A DNA stretch of 64,000 bases from NCBI GenBank assembly GCA_007922195.1, contig ML681996.1:24253958-24317957 (forward strand), given 5' to 3'. Shown one piece after another: positions 62,201 to 64,000 of the stretch. This stretch comes from Podocnemis expansa (lineage: Eukaryota > Chordata > Testudines > Podocnemididae). The position numbers and the translations under genes are program-made. Numbering within the stretch: the stretch's first letter is position 1; the number at the start of each line of letters is the position of its first letter. The notes below the pieces were generated by a model. That model was not told where the DNA came from. It searched no databases and saw only the letters and a list, made by a program, of their open reading frames with translations.

Positions 62201-63894
62201 GGCTCTGTGCCAGAGCAGGGGGGAGTGGGCAGGAGGTAGTGTGGCTGGGGGGGTAGTGATACGGGCTCTGTGCTGCCTCCTGCCCCCTCCCCGCTGCTCC
62301 ATCACAAAGCCTAAAACAGCATGTGTGGTGGCCGGGGGCAGGAGACCAGCAGCGCTGAACAGAGCCACCCTTTTGGCCGCTCGCCCGGTCCCCGGCATGG
62401 AGGAGGTGGGGAGGCTTGTCCAACATGAGGCCTGGGGGCCAGAATCTGGCCTGCCAGGGGCTTTTATCCAGCCTGACGAATGCTGCCACAAGAGCCTGGG
62501 AGACGGGGCTGACCGGGGCTAGCTGCAATACTCCATATTGCTACATCAAGTGTGCAGGCCGACATTGACAATTCCTGCAGCAAAAGCAATGCTGAATATC
62601 ACAGTAACCATTATTTTATAAAAGTTTATTAATAAAGATTAATTTGTATGTCTTATCTATCAAAAATTTTTCTTACCAGCCCCCTAACTGAGAAAAGAAT
62701 TGCAATGCGGCCCCTCATCCAAAAAGGTTGGATACCCCCAGTCTCGTAGTTCACCAAAACAAGGAGTCCTGTGACACTTTTCAAAACTAACAAATTTACC
62801 TATCACAAGCACCTGACAAACTGGGATTTTCTCCCATGAAAGCTCATGCAATAAATGCATTTGTTAGTCTTTAAAAGTGCCACAGAACTCCTTATTTGTT
62901 CTTCCCTGCAACACACCAAGCAGCTATCGTAAACCTGGATCTCTTCTGCTTAGATGACAACTGTGCAGATGCAGCCAGCATGGAACACAAATCATACAGC
63001 TAACAAAATGACGGGGGCAGAGCCATAATGTGCCTTTTGCAGCCCAGGCGCATTCCAATTGGACAGCTCTATTGAGATGCTTTGTTTGGGCTGTGCCCTG
63101 TCAGCCCTGCTGTAGTCAGGGCCCTGGAAAGGGGAGTGGGGACTGCCAGCATGGTACACCCAAGGCACTTACCGAGTGATTCCCATATGAAGGTTTAAAA
63201 AAAAATTATCCTACAGGCCAGGCTAGGGCTGCCTACCTATGTTCCCTACCAGCCAGGGCTTTCAAACTCAAATCACCACACTGGCCGCATGAGGACTAGT
63301 ATGTTAGCCTGAGGGCCGCACCACTGAAACCTTTCCATACAATGATATTGCAAATATTGGTAATGGTCATGTCGCTGCAGGCTGCAGGAAATAGTTTTAA
63401 GGCCCGCATGTGGCCTACAGGCTGCTTGTTTGAGACCCCTGCTCTAACGCTGTGCACGCGCACACAAGTTGTGAAACCCGCGCACACAACAAAAACCAAA
63501 GGCACACCCGAAAATGCCACACGGCTCACATTTTTACTCTCCCTTAATAAGGCCGTTTCAAGCAGCATGTCTCAAACAAGCGTCTGTAACTGATACAATC
63601 ATTTCCATCCCCAGACCCAAATCAAATTTCGATACTATTTGCAACACCCCCTTGCTTTCTTAGGCTCAGGCGTGTATCCGCTCCCTGCAGCGTGCACCGA
63701 TGTGGACACCGGGCCCGGCGCGCGCCCGGGGCACGAGCTGGGCGGGAAAGGCTGAGGCGGGCTCGCAGCACACCCGCCCCACCTACCTCCCCCACTCTGT
63801 TGGCCAGGGCGATGAGGTCCCGCTTGGGGGACCAGGCCATGAAGATGATCTCCTGGGGGAGCTGCTTCTCCCCCACCTGCCGGAAAGGCGGCAT
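28656..63894 (-). CDS. ANAPC4: ANAPC4, anaphase-promoting complex subunit 4 (28 coding exons)
   Basis: Joined exons give 2391 nt (796 residues plus TGA), and the protein matches vertebrate APC4 along its length. APC4 is a scaffold subunit of the APC/C, the nuclear and cytosolic ubiquitin ligase that drives mitotic exit; in the known complex it sits in the platform with APC1 and APC5. The first ~230 residues (exons 1-8) are the WD40-like region, with [12 protein letters not shown] and LAWRPDGK blade motifs. Residues ~235-440 (exons 9-17) correspond to the helical bundle inserted in the propeller, with [15 protein letters not shown] and [16 protein letters not shown]. Residues ~450-725 return to propeller strands, and exon 28 gives a very acidic tail. 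All introns are GT-AG and all phases join. The start has a good Kozak context (gccgccATG); the N-terminus is about 7 residues shorter than in human. Introns are filled with transposons; the largest is 5.8 kb, between exons 17 and 18. Confidence 0.97.
29205..29232. repeat. 28-base A run in the last intron
   Basis: Homopolymer 115 bp from the start of exon 27 on the downstream side; on the gene strand it is a T run inside intron 27. Confidence 0.99.
29347..29470 (-). CDS. ANAPC4: ANAPC4 exon 27 (residues 684-725)
   Basis: Acceptor CATATAG, donor GTAGGT. Encodes [20 protein letters not shown] then [17 protein letters not shown]. Matches human MKAQYVAGNGFRKVSCV. Confidence 0.94.
29694..30290. 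mobile_element. hAT-type element, decayed, in intron 26
   Basis: Left aatggctcccaacctgtttg and right acccaggttgggaattgctg are an imperfect inverted repeat of the CAGTGGTTCCCAACC type. A G run lies at about 30177-30196. No target duplication was seen. Confidence 0.55.
30868..31029 (-). CDS. ANAPC4: ANAPC4 exon 26 (residues 630-684)
   Basis: Acceptor CTACAG, donor GTATGA. Encodes [18 protein letters not shown] then [15 protein letters not shown]. An AG 8 nt further in (GCATAG) would shift the frame, so the outer acceptor is preferred. Confidence 0.92.
31924..32001 (-). CDS. ANAPC4: ANAPC4 exon 25 (residues 604-630)
   Basis: Acceptor TCCTTTAG, donor GTTAGT. Encodes [20 protein letters not shown] then ESLDT. 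This is one of the least conserved exons; placement rests on phase, splice sites and the NGLIAIKFGSF-like core. Confidence 0.88.
32639..32740 (-). CDS. ANAPC4: ANAPC4 exon 24 (residues 570-604)
   Basis: Acceptor ATTTTAG, donor GTAAGA. Encodes [20 protein letters not shown] then [22 protein letters not shown] is identical to human. Confidence 0.95.
32823..32861 (-). CDS. ANAPC4: ANAPC4 exon 23 (residues 557-570)
   Basis: 39 nt. Acceptor TCTTTCAG, donor GTAAGT. Encodes [12 protein letters not shown], against EDSTRRLFKFPF in human. Confidence 0.92.
32961..33022 (-). CDS. ANAPC4: ANAPC4 exon 22 (residues 537-557)
   Basis: Acceptor TGTTTTAG, donor GTAGAA. Encodes [20 protein letters not shown], against DVIGKSMNQAICIPLYRDTR in human. 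Confidence 0.93.
33532..33629 (-). CDS. ANAPC4: ANAPC4 exon 21 (residues 504-536)
   Basis: Acceptor TTTGCAG, donor GTAAGT. Encodes [20 protein letters not shown] then [12 protein letters not shown], near-identical to human. Confidence 0.95.
35594..35687 (-). CDS. ANAPC4: ANAPC4 exon 20 (residues 473-504)
   Basis: Acceptor AATTTCAG, donor GTATTA. Encodes [20 protein letters not shown] then [11 protein letters not shown]. Start of the C-terminal propeller part. Confidence 0.95.
36064..36288. mobile_element. hAT-type miniature element, CAGGGGTCTC family
   Basis: Begins CAGGGGTCTCAAACTC, ends GAATTTGAGATCCCTG. Flanks atacaaag and atataaag are an 8-bp duplication with one mismatch. Lies in the intron between exons 19 and 20. 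Confidence 0.92.
36563..36619 (-). CDS. ANAPC4: ANAPC4 exon 19 (residues 454-472)
   Basis: Acceptor TGGTTCAG, donor GTAAAG. Encodes [19 protein letters not shown], one change from human. Confidence 0.95.
36811..36867 (-). CDS. ANAPC4: ANAPC4 exon 18 (residues 435-453)
   Basis: Acceptor TTCATTAG, donor GTAAGG. Encodes [19 protein letters not shown], one change from human. Confidence 0.95.
37040..39760 (+). mobile_element. CR1-type LINE copy A, decayed
   Basis: Plus-strand protein fragments occur in LINE order. The endonuclease end has [14 protein letters not shown] (37460-37510) and [13 protein letters not shown] (37600-37640). The linker has [18 protein letters not shown] (38108-38160). The reverse transcriptase has [13 protein letters not shown] (38480) and a decayed SADDSEVG box (39115). 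Many stops and frameshifts. It lies antisense to ANAPC4 in intron 17 and is interrupted by a 147-bp hAT-like insertion. Confidence 0.8.
38618..38764. mobile_element. 147-bp hAT-like insertion inside CR1 copy A
   Basis: Begins CAGGGGC and ends GCTCCTG (inverted repeat with one mismatch), flanked by aatcaagc on both sides (38610-38617, 38765-38772). GC-rich, unlike the AT-rich LINE around it. Confidence 0.85.
40288..40452 (+). repeat. Penelope-like end fragment
   Basis: gtctgacctgatcctataac, then ttctccatcctcaagtgtct, gtgggattttctcccatgaa, ggttagtctttgaaactgca. GAAA of the hammerhead-like core is kept, but CTGATGA reads CTGACAA. CR1 copy B begins right after it. Confidence 0.8.
40453..41995 (+). 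mobile_element. CR1-type LINE copy B with 3' end
   Basis: Reverse-transcriptase fragments: [40 protein letters not shown], then [13 protein letters not shown] with an intact FADD catalytic box (41098). Next comes [18 protein letters not shown] and a C-terminal part ending near 41865. The 3' end has ctctgattctatgac and ttctatgattctat, the CR1 tail repeat. Several stops and frame changes disable it. Lies in ANAPC4 intron 17, antisense to the gene. Confidence 0.9.
42634..42680 (-). CDS. ANAPC4: ANAPC4 exon 17 (residues 419-434)
   Basis: Acceptor TCCACTAG, donor GTAATA. Encodes [16 protein letters not shown]. Followed by a 5.8-kb intron holding both CR1 copies. Confidence 0.95.
43052..43381. mobile_element. 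hAT-type element, GTGGTTCTCAACC family
   Basis: Left gtgtggttctcaacctttt and right gatcaggaaccactg are an imperfect inverted repeat; gcagaccaccagtggtccgcag lies near the right end. ttagt occurs on both sides as a possible remnant of the duplication. Confidence 0.6.
43520..44125. repeat. GC-rich element in intron 16, class unknown
   Basis: Starts cagggctagattaatacagg and ends ccacttaatctgatg; the agattaa/ttaatct pair suggests a decayed inverted repeat. The interior is strongly GC-rich against AT-rich flanks. Several overlapping frames on both strands are composition artefacts. Confidence 0.45.
44248..44303 (-). CDS. ANAPC4: ANAPC4 exon 16 (residues 400-419)
   Basis: Acceptor TCTACAG, donor GTAAGT. 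Encodes [18 protein letters not shown], identical to human. Confidence 0.95.
45341..45631. mobile_element. Miniature element related to 3478-3698
   Basis: Ends GGGCTAGTCTTCACTG and CACTGTGTAGACCTGCCC-like (actual cactgtgtagacctgccc). The interior has gatatgcaaggtattttaag followed by its near-complement, and gatggcagcaaattcaccgc. Likely another GTCTACA-type element; no clear duplication. Confidence 0.55.
46110..46400 (+). mobile_element. CR1 LINE 3' UTR fragment
   Basis: Carries gtcaggaaggaatcttcccc, ttattgcaggagtgagtgag, ctgcattgtgcagaaggtg and gatgatcatactggtccc, the conserved CR1 3' block. Lies in the intron between exons 15 and 16. Confidence 0.85.
46876..47230. repeat. GC-rich insertion in intron 15, class unknown
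   Basis: From caatcaggggtgttgctgcc to about 47230, strongly GC-rich between AT-rich flanks. A coding frame through it has no recognisable domain. It may be a non-autonomous element like the others that start CAGGGG. Confidence 0.4.
47515..47566 (-). CDS. ANAPC4: ANAPC4 exon 15 (residues 383-400)
   Basis: Acceptor TTTGCAG, donor GTAAGT. Encodes [16 protein letters not shown], identical to human. Only about 70 bp of intron separate it from exon 14. Confidence 0.95.
47640..47740 (-). CDS. ANAPC4: ANAPC4 exon 14 (residues 349-383)
   Basis: Acceptor TATGATAG, donor GTACAG. Encodes [20 protein letters not shown] then [13 protein letters not shown]. Helical bundle. Confidence 0.95.
47974..48190. 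repeat. Back-to-back foldback of Penelope-like ends
   Basis: Two inverted copies meet with almost no spacer. Left arm: ggagtcctgtggcacttata through atcccacttcgtcagatact. Right arm: cacctgatgaagtgggattt through ctgcaggactccttgcttct. The right arm keeps CTGATGA but has AAAA in place of GAAA. Confidence 0.85.
48458..48534 (-). CDS. ANAPC4: ANAPC4 exon 13 (residues 324-349)
   Basis: Acceptor TCTATCAG, donor GTATGT. Encodes [20 protein letters not shown] then ISHLQ, identical to human. Confidence 0.95.
48634..48676 (-). CDS. ANAPC4: ANAPC4 exon 12 (residues 309-323)
   Basis: 43 nt. Acceptor GTCATTTAG, donor GTATAG. Encodes [14 protein letters not shown]; human has [14 protein letters not shown]. 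Confidence 0.94.
48774..48838 (-). CDS. ANAPC4: ANAPC4 exon 11 (residues 288-309)
   Basis: Acceptor ATTAACAG, donor GTAGGT. Encodes [20 protein letters not shown] then A and a split codon; human differs at one residue (MHLLLWGK). Confidence 0.95.
49446..49532 (-). CDS. ANAPC4: ANAPC4 exon 10 (residues 259-287)
   Basis: Acceptor TTGTAG, donor GTATTG. Encodes [20 protein letters not shown] then LTKFVQ, identical to human. Confidence 0.95.
49754..49837 (-). CDS. ANAPC4: ANAPC4 exon 9 (residues 231-258)
   Basis: Acceptor ATATTACAG, donor GTACAA. Encodes [20 protein letters not shown] and [22 protein letters not shown] is identical to human. First helix of the inserted bundle. Confidence 0.95.
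50561..50671 (-). CDS. ANAPC4: ANAPC4 exon 8 (residues 194-230)
   Basis: Acceptor TTTTTCAG, donor GTGAGT. Encodes [20 protein letters not shown] through EITYFQ. Human has LCLSSDLKSLSVVTEV here. Closes the N-terminal propeller part. Confidence 0.95.
51175..51259 (-). CDS. ANAPC4: ANAPC4 exon 7 (residues 165-193)
   Basis: Acceptor TTGTCAG, donor GTGTGT. Encodes [20 protein letters not shown] then YKIATVTG, closely matching the human blade. Ends in phase 0. Confidence 0.94.
51820..52035 (+). repeat. MIR-like SINE
   Basis: Contains the MIR core gctgtgtgaccttggacaac, cacttgatctttccgtgcct and the downstream cctagacacaatggaacgct, gatctaggcactgc tail. Lies in the intron between exons 6 and 7. Confidence 0.65.
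52070..52462. repeat. Foldback of Penelope-like ends with hammerhead-like core
   Basis: Left arm (about 52074-52165) and right arm (about 52300-52462) are inverted copies around a ~140-bp loop. The right arm has CTGATGA at 52335-52341, a 6-bp stem ATGGGA/TCCCAT (52343-52348, 52354-52359) and GAAA at 52360-52363, the order seen in hammerhead ribozymes. An extra A at 52342 sits before the stem. The left arm has CTGACAA on its strand. Confidence 0.8.
52850..52985 (+). repeat. MIR-like SINE core
   Basis: ttttatagatagggatactg, gatataaagtgacttgccca, aatcacccagaaagtcagtg and aggaatcaggactaggtccc match the MIR core order. Confidence 0.8.
53737..54056. mobile_element. hAT-type miniature element, CAGGGTCTC family, enlarged
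   Basis: Begins CAGGGTCTCAAACTC and ends GAATTTGAGACCCCTG. Flanks ctttacag and ctttcaaa are only partly alike. About 130 bp of extra AT-rich sequence sits in the middle compared with the other copies. Confidence 0.85.
54088..54205 (-). repeat. Penelope-like end fragment
   Basis: gggatagccgtgttagtcta, agtgtggcactttaagacta, ttgcatgagcttccgtggga. Only one arm, with the hammerhead-like part partly lost. Confidence 0.75.
54777..54821 (-). CDS. ANAPC4: ANAPC4 exon 6 (residues 150-165)
   Basis: 45 nt. Acceptor ATTTTCAG, donor GTAAGT. Encodes [14 protein letters not shown], against EENSDEIIKLLGDV in human. Confidence 0.93.
54914..54940 (-). CDS. ANAPC4: ANAPC4 exon 5, a 27-nt microexon (residues 141-150)
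   Basis: Acceptor CAATTTAG, donor GTAAGA. Only 27 nt, encoding YSTTAKIF plus split codons at both ends; human has YSNTSKIF here. Both neighbours join it in frame, and skipping it would keep the frame. Confidence 0.92.
55101..55175 (-). CDS. ANAPC4: ANAPC4 exon 4 (residues 116-141)
   Basis: Acceptor TTTTTCAG, donor GTAGGT. Encodes [20 protein letters not shown], identical to human over this stretch. The intron before it carries the DIRS-like element. Confidence 0.95.
56430..57424 (-). pseudogene. Tyrosine recombinase remnant of the DIRS-like element
   Basis: Read on the minus strand, the core-binding part has [20 protein letters not shown] (57134-57424). Then [19 protein letters not shown] matches the catalytic R-x-x-E-I block, with K in place of the usual R before VSEI. 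Near 56610 [20 protein letters not shown] carries the final tyrosine. The histidine normally before that tyrosine reads C. Broken by stops, so inactive. Confidence 0.65.
57505..57930 (-). pseudogene. Reverse transcriptase/RNase H C-terminal remnant (DIRS-like)
   Basis: A 141-residue frame with [20 protein letters not shown] and [17 protein letters not shown], similar to the segment between RNase H and recombinase in DIRS elements (usually reading IAP-x-WP-x-Q-x-WF). Upstream reverse-transcriptase motifs are not preserved within the element. Confidence 0.55.
59069..59201 (-). CDS. ANAPC4: ANAPC4 exon 3 (residues 72-116)
   Basis: Acceptor TTCTTTAG, donor GTAGGT. Contains [19 protein letters not shown] and [10 protein letters not shown], matching the human blade with LADTKKIVLCDVEKP. 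Ends in phase 2. Confidence 0.95.
60129..60234 (-). CDS. ANAPC4: ANAPC4 exon 2 (residues 37-71)
   Basis: Acceptor TTTTCAG, donor GTAATT. Encodes [20 protein letters not shown] through LAWRPDGK, then one base of the next codon. This is the end of the first propeller blade and the start of the next. Confidence 0.95.
60616..60817. mobile_element. hAT-type element, CAGTGGTTTTCAACC family
   Basis: Begins CAGTGGTTTTCAACCTTTC and ends attgaaaaccacg. An internal gaaaaccactgttctc near 60721 may be an older right end. No target duplication. Confidence 0.65.
60970..61115. repeat. Penelope-like foldback, deletion derivative
   Basis: gagtcctgtggcacttaaag is joined directly to catctgacaaagtggtattt, then the right arm runs through ctttaagtgccacaggactc. 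Most of the left arm is deleted. Confidence 0.75.
61964..62540. repeat. GC-rich insertion with an inner inverted repeat (intron 1)
   Basis: From cagggccatcactacggag to about 62540, GC-rich inside an AT-rich intron. Arms 62109-62155 and 62345-62392 are inverted copies (tggccaaaagggcagcc against ccacccttttggccgctc). Long frames on both strands lack any domain. The right part (gtccaac near 62429, ggttggatacccc near 62728) may mark a second, hAT-like element. Confidence 0.5.
62756..62900. repeat. Penelope-like foldback, deletion derivative
   Basis: caaggagtcctgtgacactt and aaactaacaaatttacctat on the left, cacctgacaaactgggattt, ctcccatgaaagctcatgca and aaaagtgccacagaactcct on the right. GAAA is kept; CTGATGA reads CTGACAA. 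Confidence 0.8.
63254..63441. mobile_element. hAT-type miniature element, CAGGGGTCTC family
   Basis: Begins CAGGGCTTTCAAACTC and ends TTGTTTGAGACCCCTG. The interior gcatgaggactagtatgtta, gggccgcaccactgaaacct is near-identical to 25293-25481. Lies about 350 bp from exon 1. The duplication is not clear. Confidence 0.85.
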
Positions 63895-63953
63895 GGCGGC
63901 CGCGCGCCCCTCCCAACCCGGCGCCGCGCGCGCGCGCGGGCGCGCCCTCGCCT
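63695..63953 (-). promoter_or_regulatory. CpG-rich promoter and 5' leader of ANAPC4
   Basis: Strongly GC- and CpG-rich, unlike the surrounding AT-rich introns. It includes an alternating CG tract at about 63921-63938 just upstream of the ATG. No TATA box is visible. This fits a broad CpG-island promoter of a housekeeping gene. The transcription start is not determined. Confidence 0.7.
63787..63894 (-). CDS. ANAPC4: ANAPC4 exon 1 (residues 1-36)
   Basis: Starts [14 protein letters not shown] and ends [10 protein letters not shown], in phase 0. The donor is [18 protein letters not shown] and [12 protein letters not shown] are near-identical to human APC4. The ATG is the first in a GC-rich leader and has G at -3. 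Confidence 0.95.
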
Positions 63954-64000
63954 CACGCTGCAGGGAGCGGATACACGCCTGAGCCTAAGAAAGCAAGGGG

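Larger units (their letters stand above)
63648..64000. repeat. Perfect 47-bp inverted repeat flanking exon 1
   Basis: The left arm 63648-63694 and right arm 63954-64000 are exact reverse complements (for example ccccttgctttcttaggctc against gagcctaagaaagcaagggg). A 259-bp spacer holding exon 1 lies between. Identity stops sharply at the inner ends. The right arm reaches the last base of the window, so it may continue. Confidence 0.97.

Noticed and set aside
61908..62528. A 206-residue minus frame and a 149-residue plus frame
   Set aside because: Explained by a GC-rich inverted repeat in intron 1, with no recognisable protein family.
63635..63982. Alternative frames over exon 1 on both strands
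   Set aside because: CpG-island composition; the APC4 frame alone has homology and proper splice sites.

Overview
The window is vertebrate nuclear DNA: one host gene in many small exons with GT-AG introns, a CpG-rich promoter, and abundant interspersed repeats. The repeat mix (CR1, L2, MIR-like, Penelope-like GIY-YIG, DIRS-like, hAT-type and GTCTACA-ended miniature DNA transposons) suggests a turtle or a close non-avian sauropsid. That placement is inference; no species-diagnostic sequence was recognised.

The host gene is ANAPC4, subunit 4 of the anaphase-promoting complex, read on the minus strand from the ATG at 63894 to the TGA at 28656. I could follow 28 coding exons with consistent phases and GT-AG junctions. 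They sum to 2391 nt, or 796 residues (the human protein has 808). The set appears complete, with no frameshift or internal stop. Exon 1 lies in a GC-rich, TATA-less promoter at the right edge of the window, flanked by a perfect 47-bp inverted repeat whose outer arm ends at the last base supplied. The protein should fold as the family does, with a WD40-like propeller interrupted by a helical bundle. Its acidic C-terminal tail contains no lysine, unlike the human tail.

Positions 1-28.6 kb lie downstream of ANAPC4 and hold no convincing host gene. They contain: a ~1.6-kb foldback DNA element with a 400-N gap at its centre (955-2555); an unrecognised broken protein-coding stretch (about 2590-3400, minus); a second ~1-kb element with an internal ~49-bp minisatellite (8231-9232); a Penelope-like element with a GIY-YIG remnant (9668-10530); an LTR-like stretch (11000-11865); and an L2-type LINE (about 12.9-15.6 kb) split by a 545-bp miniature element. 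Smaller hAT, CR1 and GTCTACA-ended elements follow up to 27.3 kb.

The introns (28.9-63.8 kb) carry two CR1 copies on the plus strand (37.0-39.8 and 40.5-42.0 kb), a DIRS-like retroelement with a tyrosine-recombinase remnant (56.2-58.6 kb, minus), MIR-like SINEs, seven or more hAT-type elements, and several foldback derivatives of Penelope-like ends. Some of these derivatives keep a hammerhead-ribozyme-like core.

No wholly new system was found. The most unusual items are the hammerhead-like foldback family, the perfect inverted repeat around exon 1, the lysine-free APC4 tail, and the insertion scars that date one element relative to another.
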